From positions 1 through 16,364 of the forward strand of contig CAKTFD010000050.1 in the NCBI GenBank assembly GCA_934553285.1: a DNA stretch of 16,364 nucleotides, written 5' to 3'. This stretch comes from an uncultured Faecalibacterium sp. GTDB lineage: Bacteria > Bacillota > Clostridia > Oscillospirales > Ruminococcaceae. Below are positions 1-7,664 of the stretch, piece by piece. The notes under the pieces are model-generated. The model searched no databases. It worked only from the letters and a program-made list of their open reading frames with translations, and was not told where the DNA came from. Each line of letters opens with the position of its first letter. Within the stretch, counting starts at the first letter, position 1. The translations under genes were made by a program, and so were the position numbers.

Positions 1-846
1 GCTGCCCGCGCCGCCTACAAGATGGGCGCAAAGCGTGTGGTGCTGGCCCGGGAGATGACCTTGCAGGATATTGCCATCCTGCGGGATAAGACCCCGCCGG
101 AGCTGGAGATCGAGGCGTTTGTGCACGGAGCCATGTGCATGAGCGTATCCGGCCGGTGCCTGCTGTCCAACTACATGGCAGGCCGGGATGCCAACCGCGG
201 CCAGTGCGCCCAGCCCTGCCGCTGGAAGTATTATCTGAGCGAGGAGACACGCCCCGGCCAGCTGTACGAGATCGGGGAAAATGAGAACGGCAGCTATATC
301 CTCAACGCCAACGATATGTGTACCGCGCCCTTTATCGACCTTATCTGCAAGGCGGGTGTGGACAGCCTGAAGATCGAGGGCCGCGCCAAGACCTTTTATT
401 ACGTTGCCAGCGTGACCGCCGCCTACCGCAAGGCGCTGGATGCCTACCTGGCCGACCCGACCAGCGATCACTTTGAGCTTCCGCCGGAAGCATACGAAGA
501 GCTTACCCGTACCAGCCACCGGCACTACTCACCGGGTTTCTATTTTGGCCGCGAGCAGGCCAGACAGGCCACCGACAGCGCCACCTATATCCGCGAGTGG
601 GAGTTTGTGGGCACGGTGGACAGCTGGGAAAACGGCATTGCCCACTGCCAGCAGCGCGGCAAGTGGAGCATCGGGGATACGCTGGAAGCACTGTGCCCGG
701 ATGGGCGCAGCATCCCGCTGACCCCGGCCTGGATCGAAAATGAGGCAGGGGAGCGGATGGACAGCACCCCTCATGCGATGGAAAAATACACCATGCCCAC
801 CCCGGAGCTGCCGCCCATGAGCCTGCTGCGGCGCAAAACCGTATAA
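1..846 (+). CDS. Peptidase U32 family protein (TrhP/YegQ-like tRNA hydroxylation type), C-terminal part
   Basis: The reading frame is open from base 1, so the N-terminus lies outside the window; 281 codons remain of a family that is usually about 400 residues. Family hallmarks are visible. A Cys-rich core 'HGAMCMSVSGRC', then 'LLSNYMAGRDANRGQCAQPC', matches the cysteines that U32 proteins of the TrhP/RlhA type use for an iron-sulfur cluster. It is followed by 'SLKIEGRAKTFYYVASV' and 'SHRHYSPGFYFG', typical of the YegQ/YrrO branch. Characterised members of that branch are needed for prephenate-dependent 5-hydroxylation of wobble uridine in tRNA; whether this protein does that or is another U32 paralogue cannot be decided from the C-terminal part. 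The upstream ATG at base 22 is internal, not a start. The gene ends 7 bases before a strong terminator. Confidence 0.88.
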   Translation, partial: AARAAYKMGAKRVVLAREMTLQDIAILRDKTPPELEIEAFVHGAMCMSVSGRCLLSNYMAGRDANRGQCAQPCRWKYYLSEETRPGQLYEIGENENGSYILNANDMCTAPFIDLICKAGVDSLKIEGRAKTFYYVASVTAAYRKALDAYLADPTSDHFELPPEAYEELTRTSHRHYSPGFYFGREQARQATDSATYIREWEFVGTVDSWENGIAHCQQRGKWSIGDTLEALCPDGRSIPLTPAWIENEAGERMDSTPHAMEKYTMPTPELPPMSLLRRKTV

Positions 847-852
847 AAACAC

Positions 853-896
853 AAAAAGGGATAGCTGCGCAGAACACTTGCAGCTATCCCTTTTTT
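853..896. terminator. Bidirectional intrinsic terminator between the U32 gene and cutC
   Basis: A perfect 16-base inverted repeat (853-868 against 880-895) has an 11-base loop. The plus-strand product ends in a run of T (to 896) and the minus-strand product in a run of T opposite the A-run at 853-857. It can therefore end both convergent genes. Confidence 0.9.
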
Positions 897-908
897 ACGC
901 TCCCGTAT

Positions 909-1676
909 TTATAAACGGTCCAGAACGGTGCGTGCCGCCCGGATGTTTTCTTCGCTGGTCTGCCAGATCTCAAACTCGGAAAAACCGGGCAGTCCCATGG
1001 GTACGCCCTCCCGCCGGAAGGTCATGCGGCTGTCCAGCACCTGCTTGCCGGACAGATGAAATGCCCTGGCCCCGGTCTGTGCAGCAAGCGCAGGCAGATT
1101 GGCGGCACAGACCCCCGCCCCGACCAGGATCTCGATCTCCTGCCCGGCAGCATCCACCAGCTGGCGCAGCAGGGCAGCCCCCCGCGGGGCACTGGCAGCC
1201 TGCCCGCTGGTCAGGATAGTGGCAAGTCCCAGCTGCCGCGCCGCGTCCAGTGCGGCAAAGGGATCCCGGCATACGTCAAAAGCGCGGTGCAGCGTGCAGT
1301 CTACAGTGCGCTGTGCCTGCTGTGCAGCCTGGCGCGCTGCGGCATAGATGGGGCGCAGCGCTTCCACATCCAGTGCGCCCTCCGGGGTCAGCACACCGGT
1401 CACGATACCGTCCGCACCGGCAGCCACCAGTTCCGCTGCACATTCTGCCATCTGCGCCAGTTCATAGCGGTCATAGCAGAAATCGCCAAAGCGGGGGCGC
1501 AGCAGCGCCCGTACCGGCAGGCCGGTCGCAGCTTTTACCTGCCGCAGCAGCGCAAGGCTGGGGGTAGTGCCGCCGATGATAAGGTCGGCACACAGTTCCA
1601 GCCGGTCGGCACCGCCGCGTTTTGCCGCCAGCGCGCTGGCGGTGCTGTCTACACAGACTTCCAAAGTGCAGGGCAT
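909..1676 (-). CDS. cutC: CutC family protein
   Basis: 255 residues, close to the usual 245-250 of CutC. The TIM-barrel signatures are in order: 'EVCVDSTASALAAKRGGADRLELC' at the N-terminus (residues about 5-28), 'GGTTPSLALLRQV', 'LLRPRFGDFCYD', 'GADGIVTGVLTPEGALD', 'TLHRAFDVC', 'ILTSGQAASA' and 'AFHLSGK'. The family was named for copper homeostasis in bacteria, but its enzymatic role is unsettled, so only the family is certain. The start is the ATG at 1674-1676, 8 bases after GGAGGT (1685-1690); a second ATG at 1681-1683 is out of frame. It lies 79 bases downstream of galT on the same strand, behind a hairpin with a poor T-run, and I see no good promoter of its own. Read-through from the gal genes is therefore plausible. 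Cytoplasmic. Confidence 0.9.
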   Translation of the reverse strand: MPCTLEVCVDSTASALAAKRGGADRLELCADLIIGGTTPSLALLRQVKAATGLPVRALLRPRFGDFCYDRYELAQMAECAAELVAAGADGIVTGVLTPEGALDVEALRPIYAAARQAAQQAQRTVDCTLHRAFDVCRDPFAALDAARQLGLATILTSGQAASAPRGAALLRQLVDAAGQEIEILVGAGVCAANLPALAAQTGARAFHLSGKQVLDSRMTFRREGVPMGLPGFSEFEIWQTSEENIRAARTVLDRL

Positions 1677-1710
1677 AGGGCATTACCTCCAAGTTTTTGA
1701 TACTCAATAA

Positions 1711-1738
1711 GACCCGCCGGCAAAACTGTCGGCGGGTC
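1711..1738 (-). terminator. Hairpin between galT and cutC, weak terminator
   Basis: GACCCGCCG (1711-1719) pairs with CGGCGGGTC (1730-1738). On the minus strand the stem is followed by TTATTG, not a clean T-run. It is probably a partial terminator or an intercistronic mRNA-stability hairpin that lets some transcription reach cutC. Confidence 0.6.
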
Positions 1739-1755
1739 AAAGCGTTTTGGGCAGA

Positions 1756-3252
1756 TTATACTTTTTCCAGGAAGCGGACAAAACCGGCACGGCCAGCCTC
1801 ATCCAGCTTGTACACACCGGCATCCGCCAGCACCTCTGCAAACACCTGGCCTACCTCATCCTGCAGGATGGCGTGGACCGTGTCGGCGTTCAGTTCCGGG
1901 TGGCGTGCCAGCACCTCCTCAGCCCAGGCAGCGTGTTTCTGCAGGCTTTCCGGGTAGTCGGCGGTGGGTACATGGGCGGCCAGCATATCGGCCAGGTCGG
2001 ACAGCTCCTGTTTCAGGCGGCTGGGCAGCACGGCCAGACCCATGACCTCGATCAGGCCAATGTTCTCCTTTTTGATGTGGTGCAGCTTGGCGTGGGGGTG
2101 GTAGACACCCAGCGGATGCTCCGGGGTGGTGATGTTGTTGCGCAGCACCAGATCCAGCTGATACCTGCCGTCCCGCATCCGGGCAATGGGGGTGATGGTG
2201 TTATGCGGCTCGCCATCGGTCTGTGCAAAGATAAAGCAGGCCTCATCGGTATAGCTGCGCCATGCCGTCAGGATCTTATCCGCCAGTTCCACAAGACGCT
2301 CGTCATCCGCGCAGGTCAGGCGGATGCAGCTCATGGGCCAGTGCACGATGCCGGCCTCCACATCCTCAAAACCGGGGAAGACCCAGGCCTTTTCGATGGG
2401 AGCCTTGGCCATGGCAAACTCGTAGTGCCCGCCCTGGAAGTGGTCGTGGCTCAGGATGCTGCCGCCCACGATGGGCAGGTCGGCATTGCTGCCCACAAAG
2501 TAATGCGGGAACAGGCCCACAAAATCCAGCAGCTTGCGGAAGGTCGCCCGCTCGATCTTCATGGGGGTGTGCTCGTTGTTGAATACGATGCAGTGCTCGT
2601 TGTAGTAAACGTAGGGGCTGTACTGCAGGTTCCAGGCGCTGTCGTTGATGGTCAGCGGAATGATGCGGTGGTTCTCACGGGCAGGGTGGTTCATGCGGCC
2701 TGCATAGCCCTCGTTCTCCGCACACAGCTGGCACTTGGGATAGGCGCTCTGGGGGGCGAGCTTTGCAGCGGCAATGGCCTTGGGGTCCTTTTCCGGTTTG
2801 GACAGATTGATAGTGATATCCAGATCGCCGTATGCAGTGCGGGTCACCCATTTCAGGTCCCGCTTGATGCGGTAGCGGCGGATGTAATCGGTATCCTGGC
2901 TGAATTTATAGAACCAGTCGGTGGCGGCCAGCGGGCCTTCGTTCTCGTAGCGCTCCTCAAAGTTGGCGCGCACGATGCTGGGGCGCGGGGTCAGCACACC
3001 CATCAGCTTTGTGTCAAACAGATCGCGGGCGGTGGTGTTGTCGTCACACACGCCGCGCGCCACGGCATCGTCCACCAGTGTCTTGAGGATGCTTTCCAGA
3101 TCGGTGTAGCACACCTCGCCCTCCGGGGCGGTAAAGTCGTCCAGCTGCATGGTCATCAGCAGCTGGTTGCGGATGTAGATCTCGTCATCGGGCAGGATCA
3201 GCCCGGTGTCCAGCCCATAGTTCACGAGCTGTTGGATGGCAGTGGAGATCAC
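1756..3252 (-). CDS. galT: UDP-glucose--hexose-1-phosphate (galactose-1-phosphate) uridylyltransferase, class 2
   Basis: 498 residues, the length of the Firmicute class 2 GalT (about 500) rather than the shorter class 1 enzyme (about 350). It exchanges UMP between UDP-glucose and galactose-1-phosphate in the Leloir pathway, in the cytoplasm. Recognisable blocks are 'AYPKCQLCAENEGYAGRMNH' (about residues 170-190), 'YYNEHCIVFNNEH' (216-228) and the active-site block 'GGSILSHDHFQGG' with His269-Asp270-His271, the counterpart of the HPH nucleophile motif. The start is GTG at 3250-3252. It overlaps the galK stop by 4 bases (GTGA) and has AAGGAGG at 3262-3268, 9 bases upstream, inside galK. Translational coupling to galK is likely. 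No UDP-glucose 4-epimerase gene is in the window. Confidence 0.96.
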   Translation of the reverse strand: MISTAIQQLVNYGLDTGLILPDDEIYIRNQLLMTMQLDDFTAPEGEVCYTDLESILKTLVDDAVARGVCDDNTTARDLFDTKLMGVLTPRPSIVRANFEERYENEGPLAATDWFYKFSQDTDYIRRYRIKRDLKWVTRTAYGDLDITINLSKPEKDPKAIAAAKLAPQSAYPKCQLCAENEGYAGRMNHPARENHRIIPLTINDSAWNLQYSPYVYYNEHCIVFNNEHTPMKIERATFRKLLDFVGLFPHYFVGSNADLPIVGGSILSHDHFQGGHYEFAMAKAPIEKAWVFPGFEDVEAGIVHWPMSCIRLTCADDERLVELADKILTAWRSYTDEACFIFAQTDGEPHNTITPIARMRDGRYQLDLVLRNNITTPEHPLGVYHPHAKLHHIKKENIGLIEVMGLAVLPSRLKQELSDLADMLAAHVPTADYPESLQKHAAWAEEVLARHPELNADTVHAILQDEVGQVFAEVLADAGVYKLDEAGRAGFVRFLEKV

Positions 3253-4535
3253 AGCACAGCGCCTCCTTCCGGACGGATGTTCAGCACATGGCAGCGGCCA
3301 GCGCCGAGGATGGCTTCCATATTTGTCTTAAAGTCGGCCAGCAGTTCCACCGGCACAAATGCCTGCACGGTACCGGCAAAGCCGCCGCCATGTACGCGCA
3401 CAGCGCCTTTGCCGCCCAGATAGTGCTTGGCGGCAGCAATGGTCACAGCTACTTCCTGATGCTCCTTGTAACCGGCGGGGATCACGTTCTGCAGGTACTC
3501 CCAGCTGCTGTCGCCGGAAGCAGTCACCATCTGCAAAAAGGCTTCAAAGTTGCCGTCCCGCAGGGCAGCTACCTGCTGGGGTACGCGGTCGTTGTCGGCA
3601 TAGAAGTGGAAGGCGCGCAGTACCGCACGGTCGCCGCACTGCTTGCGGCAGGCCGGGATATTTGCCAGGAAGGTGGCAAAGGGAACGTCCCGCAGCACCT
3701 CGCCGCCGCACACAGCAGCCACGGCACGGCACTCGTTGGGGATGGCAGCATACTCATCGGTCAGGTCGGCGTGGTCTGCACCGGAATCCAGGATGCACAG
3801 CGCCAGACCTGCATGAGAAAAGTCCACCTGCACCGGCTCCACACAGGGGTGTTCCTTATCGGCAAAGTCGATGGTGATGATGTTGCCCACGCTGGAGGCC
3901 ATCTGGTCCATCAGGCCGCAGGGCTTGCCAAAGTAGACGTTCTCGGCCCACTGGCCAATCTGTGCAATGGCAATGGGGGAGACCTTTTCGGCCATAAAGC
4001 AGTCGTTCAAAATCACGCCGATCAGCACCTCAAAGGCAGCAGAGGAAGAAACGCCGCTGCCCTTGGGCACATTGGAAGAAATGTATACATCCAGGCCGGA
4101 CAGGTTGGCTCCACGCTGGCGGAATGCCTCGCACTCGCCGCGCAGCAGGGAAGCAGTGGTGTTCTCCTCCTCCTTGCGGGCGGTCAGGTCGTCAAGGTCG
4201 ATGACACACAGGTCGTAGCCTTCGCTCTGCACACGCAGCTGGTTCAGGCTGTTGGGGGCAGCAGCAGCGATCATATCGATATTTACGCTGCCTGCCAGCA
4301 CGCGGCCATGCTGGTGGTCGGTGTGGTTGCCGCCGATCTCGGTACGGCCGGGGGCGCTGTACAGGCCGGCCTCGGCGTGTGCGCCAAAAGTGGCCTCCAG
4401 CCCATCCAGAACAGCTGCGTAGCGGGCTGCCTGCGCAGGGGTCTCATCAGGGGTGCAGCAGTACAGCGATGCCAGACGCGCAGTGTGCACGCCGCCGGTC
4501 AGTTCCTGCTTCCAGGTGGAAATGGATTTCATCAT
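3249..4535 (-). CDS. galK: Galactokinase (GHMP kinase family)
   Basis: 428 residues. It phosphorylates galactose at C1 with ATP, the first committed Leloir step. The galactokinase substrate motif appears as 'GRTEIGGNHTDHQHG' (residues 63-77), a clostridial variant of the GRxNxIGEHxDY signature. GHMP motif 2 is 'VPKGSGVSSSAA' (156-167), the phosphate loop. Motif 3 is 'RVHGGGFAGTVQAF' near residues 380-393. Two ATGs occur in tandem; the first (4533-4535) is 8 bases from GGAGG (4544-4548) and is preferred over the second (11 bases). It is the first gene of the galK-galT unit. Its upstream region (4536-4828) has no convincing -35/-10 pair but carries a long imperfect inverted repeat, consistent with activator-dependent transcription. 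Confidence 0.96.
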   Translation of the reverse strand: MMKSISTWKQELTGGVHTARLASLYCCTPDETPAQAARYAAVLDGLEATFGAHAEAGLYSAPGRTEIGGNHTDHQHGRVLAGSVNIDMIAAAAPNSLNQLRVQSEGYDLCVIDLDDLTARKEEENTTASLLRGECEAFRQRGANLSGLDVYISSNVPKGSGVSSSAAFEVLIGVILNDCFMAEKVSPIAIAQIGQWAENVYFGKPCGLMDQMASSVGNIITIDFADKEHPCVEPVQVDFSHAGLALCILDSGADHADLTDEYAAIPNECRAVAAVCGGEVLRDVPFATFLANIPACRKQCGDRAVLRAFHFYADNDRVPQQVAALRDGNFEAFLQMVTASGDSSWEYLQNVIPAGYKEHQEVAVTIAAAKHYLGGKGAVRVHGGGFAGTVQAFVPVELLADFKTNMEAILGAGRCHVLNIRPEGGAVL

Positions 4536-4654
4536 AGAGATTTCCTCCTATTATATTGGTTGGTCGGGAATGTTGGTGCGGCTGGTTACAGGGTACAGCC
4601 GCCGTAGTTACTTCTATGATAGTAAAACTCGACGCAAAACACCATGTGTTATTG

Positions 4655-4678
4655 TTGCATTTCAATGAAAAGTTGCAA
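4655..4678. promoter_or_regulatory. Operator-like inverted repeat upstream of galK
   Basis: TTGCA at 4655-4659 and TGCAA at 4674-4678 flank a perfect TTTCA-A-TGAAA palindrome (4659-4669), giving a two-layer dyad about 120 bases upstream of the galK start. The size and symmetry suit a transcription-factor site. The protein is unknown; the AraC regulator at 5321-6241 or a LacI-type protein encoded elsewhere are candidates. The rest of 4536-4828 is AT-rich and holds no gene I can support. Confidence 0.4.
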
Positions 4679-4828
4679 AAAACGCTGACATGCAGGGAGC
4701 GGCAGGCGGCGCACAAATAAAATAAAAGTTTTTACTGAAAAATAAAATGCTTGGCGCAAATGCACATAAATGTATGATTTTTGAGCGCACTACCCAAAAA
4801 TGACGGGATGGAAAATTGCACTTTGCAC

Positions 4829-4880
4829 AAAAAACACAGCGCCGCACTCCCGGGAAGGACCCGGTCAGTGCGGCGCTGTG
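4829..4880 (-). terminator. Intrinsic terminator for the small minus-strand ORF
   Basis: A 14-bp perfect stem (4835-4848 with 4867-4880) is followed on the minus strand by six T (4834-4829). The loop contains a further CCGGG/CCCGG pairing. It insulates galK transcription from anything upstream and supports a real minus-strand transcript coming from about 5250. Confidence 0.85.
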
Positions 4881-4961
4881 CTGGCAAATTATAAATCATT
4901 AAGGAGAACCGGCCGGGTGCGGGGGCAAAACCGGCACCCGGTCAGGAATGGCGGAAAACGT

Positions 4962-5177
4962 TCAGGCGTTCCGGGTGCAGCAGCACCGGGGTGCACAGCC
5001 AGCGGCAGCCGGTGTGCCGGACTGGCTGGCGGTGCGGCGCAGCAGCTTTCGCTTTTTGTCGGCAGTGTGCAGCGCGTCCAGATAGACCTCCCGGAACAGG
5101 GGAGAACCCTCCAGTGCGGCAAGGTTCATCAGGCGTTCGATATAAGCATCATATAGGTTCAGGCAGAAGTTTTTCAT
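4962..5177 (-). CDS. Small uncharacterised protein with Cys-rich C-terminus
   Basis: A 71-residue reading frame that I do not recognise. The ATG at 5175-5177 is preceded by GGAGG with 10-base spacing. A TATAAT lies 80 bases upstream on the same strand (5257-5262) and a strong terminator follows the stop (4829-4880). The first 46 residues look like a helical, charged soluble protein ('LYDAYIERLMNLAALEGSPLF'). The last 25 switch to a Ser/Ala/Gly- and Cys-rich tail with a CxxxCCC pattern. The abrupt change could mean a frameshift, because a second frame stays open to a stop at 4889. The coding call rests on signals around it, not on homology. It lies between the gal genes and the AraC regulator. 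Confidence 0.5.
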   Translation of the reverse strand: MKNFCLNLYDAYIERLMNLAALEGSPLFREVYLDALHTADKKRKLLRRTASQSGTPAAAGCAPRCCCTRNA

Positions 5178-5232
5178 GGGAATAGATCCTCCGTGCAAAG
5201 GGGTGTGTGCGGCAGCAGGTATCCGGAGTGTC

Positions 5233-5285
5233 TTGCAAGATCCTTGGTACAATGCTATTATATAACCAAACAGAAAAAACTGTTA
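5233..5285. promoter_or_regulatory. Divergent, overlapping promoters for the AraC gene and the small ORF
   Basis: On the plus strand, TTGCAA (5233-5238) and TATTAT (5256-5261) are exactly 17 bases apart and serve the AraC-family gene. On the minus strand a perfect TATAAT (5262-5257) overlaps the same bases but lacks a good -35. A perfect dyad AACAG-N6-CTGTT (5269-5284) covers the plus-strand start site and the upstream side of the minus-strand -10. It could be an operator for autoregulation. Confidence 0.6.
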
Positions 5286-5320
5286 GCAAAATTTCGCTGT
5301 ATCAATAGGAGAAAATCGCC

Positions 5321-6241
5321 ATGATAGATGAAAATGGGATATGGCAGGTCGTTGTAGGGGCAGATGGGCAGGAGCAGGTGACCATCGGTACACCGGAGTT
5401 TCCGGTGGAGATGTGGGGCGCATGGAACCGCACGCAGGAAACGCTTTGCCCGGGCGTGCCATGGCATTGGCACCCGGAATTTGAGATCGATGTCGTTACC
5501 GGGGGCGCAGAACTGATGCAGGCGGATGGCAAAACCTTCCGTTTGCAGACCGGGCAGGGGATGTTCGTCAACAGCGGGGTGCTCCACGCTTCGGAAAGAG
5601 CGCTGGACACGCCGATCACACATCATGATTCGCTGGTGTTCCATCCTTCCGTGGTGGGCGGTGCCACCGGCAGCGTGTTCTGGCAGAAATATCTCAGCCC
5701 GCTGATCGCAGCCCCGGAGTGCCGCTGTGTGCCGCTGCTGGGCGAAACAGAATGGGAGCAGCAGATCCTGGCAGAGATGCAGCGTATAGCGCATCTCTGG
5801 CCGGAAAAACAGCCGGGCTATGAGTTTGCGGTGCGGGCAGCGCTTTCCAACATTCTTTTCCTGCTCAAGGAGCATTGTGTGAAGCACGCGCCCGCGCCTA
5901 CCGAGCAGGAGCTGCGGGATGCCGAGCGCATCAAACAGATGGTGGATTTTGTGCGCCTCCACCGGGAGGACCCCATTACCACCGCACAGATCGCAGCCAG
6001 TGCATCCATCAGCGTCAGCGAGTGCCTGCGCTGCTTCCGCCGCATGATGGACCTTACCCCCAAGGAGTACCTGTGCCAGCACCGCATCCGCCACGCCGCC
6101 ACCCTGCTGGAACAGACGGATAAGCCTGTTGCGCAGATCGGGGCGGAGTGCGGTTTTGAGGATATGAGCTACTTTGCCCGGGTATTCCGTGCCCGGCAGG
6201 GCTGTACACCCTCGGCGTACCGGGCAAAACTGCGGAAATAA
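5321..6241 (+). CDS. AraC family transcriptional regulator with N-terminal cupin sensor domain
   Basis: 306 residues. The N-terminal half is a cupin ligand-binding domain with 'PWHWHPEFEIDVV' (residues 47-59), where the histidines and glutamate are typical of AraC/XylS-family sensors. The C-terminal 100 residues hold the two helix-turn-helix motifs: 'ITTAQIAASASISVSECLRCFRRMMDLTPKEYL' and 'PVAQIGAECGFEDMSYFARVFRARQGCTPSAYR', the latter with the signature GF.D.SYF.R.FR...G.TP..YR. Such proteins usually activate carbohydrate-utilisation genes. The galK-galT unit next door is a reasonable target, but this is inference from position. ATG at 5321 follows AGGAG (5307-5311) with 9-base spacing. It is divergent from the small ORF, with overlapping promoters. 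Confidence 0.93.
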   Translation: MIDENGIWQVVVGADGQEQVTIGTPEFPVEMWGAWNRTQETLCPGVPWHWHPEFEIDVVTGGAELMQADGKTFRLQTGQGMFVNSGVLHASERALDTPITHHDSLVFHPSVVGGATGSVFWQKYLSPLIAAPECRCVPLLGETEWEQQILAEMQRIAHLWPEKQPGYEFAVRAALSNILFLLKEHCVKHAPAPTEQELRDAERIKQMVDFVRLHREDPITTAQIAASASISVSECLRCFRRMMDLTPKEYLCQHRIRHAATLLEQTDKPVAQIGAECGFEDMSYFARVFRARQGCTPSAYRAKLRK

Positions 6242-6281
6242 AAGGAGGGGCTGGTGCACCCATGCTGTGCAGCAGCCCCTC
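6241..6281 (-). terminator. Terminator of the XpaC-family gene
   Basis: GAGGGGCTG (6245-6253) pairs with CAGCCCCTC (6273-6281), extended inward by TGCA/TGCA. On the minus strand the stem is followed by CTTTATTT. It lies between two convergent genes; on the plus strand there is no T-run, so it works mainly for the minus-strand gene. Confidence 0.6.
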
Positions 6282-6286
6282 GCGGG

Positions 6287-7396
6287 TCATTTATGAAATT
6301 CGCTGCCGGTCAGCCCGTCCAGGTTCAGCATCCCTTCCAGTGCGGCAATATCGGCGCTCACATCCAGCGCATCGGATTGGAACAGCTTGTCCAGCTGGTT
6401 CTCAAAAGCAGTTACCAGCAGATCCATACTGCGCTCGATGCTGCGCTTGGCATCGGCAATGTTCGTGCCTTCCACATTCTGCACCGAAAGGCTGGCGTAG
6501 GTGTTCAGCAGCTTGAGGGCGGTGGGCAGGTAGTAGTTCATAAACTTCTGCAGCTGTGCCTTTTTGCCGGCATCCTTCTCCGCCAGCGCAAAAATACGTC
6601 CGCTGATATCCTCCAGCCGTGTGATCTTCTGGCTCATCACAGGGTCGGGAATGGCATCGTTCACCGCCCGCAGCTGGCGCAGCAGGGCAGCGTATTCCGC
6701 CTCGGTGGCGGCAGCAGGCTGCGGGGCCTGCCGGGTCTTTGGCGGCTGCGGTGCTGCGCCCCGCACCACCAGCGTATCGGTGCGGTTGTCGATATAGGCA
6801 TCCGCGCCGAAGTACCCGTGCTCAATGGCGCTTTTTACGGCGGCACGCCCCCGGGCATCGTCCACCCCGGCGGCGGCAAACAGCTCCTGCAGGGGGATAT
6901 TGTCCCGGTCGCCCACGATCTTATCCAACATCCGCTCCAGCTTGTGGGTGCGGTCCATCCGCAGGCCGGTCAACAGTGCACCGCCGCCGCCAATGGCCAT
7001 AACGATATCCGAGAACAGCTCCCCGGGGTCGGGCAGCACCTGCCATGCGCCGATGATATCCACCGCATCCACGATGCCGGTAAACAGAAAGACCGCGCCC
7101 ATAATGGTGCAGACGGAAGCAATGGTTTTGTGCCACTTTTTGGCGCTGTTCTGTTCATCGGTGGGAACATCCTGCCCGTAATGTTCGCCCTCCTGCTCAG
7201 ATGTCGATGCAGCGGCAGGCTCCGGGGCAGGGCAGTAGTCGCCCCGGGCGCGGGCGGCTTCCTGCTCTTCCTGCATCACCTTTTTGTCGATGCCTTTCAG
7301 GATGAACAGCAGCACCCCCAGCGGCCCGGACATTGCCATCACGATAAAGATGGCAATGGTGGGGATCTTGGCAAAATAATGTTTTCTCGGTTCCAT
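6287..7396 (-). CDS. XpaC family membrane protein (5-bromo-4-chloroindolyl phosphate hydrolysis family)
   Basis: 369 residues. Three hydrophobic stretches are likely membrane segments: residues 11-33, 91-115 and about 127-147. An acidic, Pro/Ala-rich linker (40-85) separates the first two. Residues 147-203 form a compact winged-helix-like module ('IPLQELFAAAGVDDARGRAAVKSAIEHGYFGADAYID'). The C-terminal region (about 215-369) fits the XpaC domain: 'VMSQKITRLEDISGRIFALAE', then 'FMNYYLPTALKLLNTYASL' and an amphipathic tail. XpaC members are often encoded beside TelA (toxic-anion resistance); no telA is here. The biochemical role is unknown and the family name comes from an indirect phenotype. 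ATG at 7394-7396 follows AAGGA at a 10-base spacing. It has its own promoter and terminator, so it is monocistronic. Confidence 0.8.
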   Translation of the reverse strand: MEPRKHYFAKIPTIAIFIVMAMSGPLGVLLFILKGIDKKVMQEEQEAARARGDYCPAPEPAAASTSEQEGEHYGQDVPTDEQNSAKKWHKTIASVCTIMGAVFLFTGIVDAVDIIGAWQVLPDPGELFSDIVMAIGGGGALLTGLRMDRTHKLERMLDKIVGDRDNIPLQELFAAAGVDDARGRAAVKSAIEHGYFGADAYIDNRTDTLVVRGAAPQPPKTRQAPQPAAATEAEYAALLRQLRAVNDAIPDPVMSQKITRLEDISGRIFALAEKDAGKKAQLQKFMNYYLPTALKLLNTYASLSVQNVEGTNIADAKRSIERSMDLLVTAFENQLDKLFQSDALDVSADIAALEGMLNLDGLTGSEFHK

Positions 7397-7451
7397 GAAA
7401 CAGGATTCCTTTCACAGAAAGATAAAAAAGTATAAGATCACGTTCCACTCT

Positions 7452-7480
7452 ATTATAGCGGAGCGCGGCCTTTTTGTTAA
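7452..7480 (-). promoter_or_regulatory. Sigma-A promoter of the XpaC-family gene
   Basis: TTAACA (7480-7475) and TATAAT (7457-7452) are separated by 17 bases on the minus strand. Five of six -35 bases and all six -10 bases match consensus. The predicted transcript start is near 7445, about 50 bases before the ATG. Confidence 0.8.
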
Positions 7481-7607
7481 GGGGGTATTTCTGTCTGTCA
7501 CGGAGATCAGATCCTGCAGCCTGCCCTGAGGAAAGCCTTTATCCGGAAAAATGGTTTCCGTGGTGTCACGCACCGGCAAAGCCTGGCACGGCAGAGAAAA
7601 TCCGGCC

Positions 7608-7636
7608 TTGACAGCATTGCTGAAATATGGTAAACT
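7608..7636 (+). promoter_or_regulatory. Promoter of tRNA-Thr
   Basis: TTGACA (7608-7613) and TAAACT (7631-7636) are 17 bases apart. The predicted start is near 7643, giving a short 5' leader before the mature tRNA at 7665. Confidence 0.75.
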
Positions 7637-7664
7637 ATTGCCTGTTGTACAGGATGTGCAATGT

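Noticed and set aside
1747..3423. 558-residue plus-strand open frame
   Set aside because: It is antisense to galT and the end of galK, which are certain; its His/Val/Gly-rich composition is a codon shadow typical of GC-rich genes.
4551..4556. TATAAT on the minus strand as the galK -10
   Set aside because: It lies next to the galK ribosome site, so transcription would start inside or after GGAGG; no -35 at the right distance.
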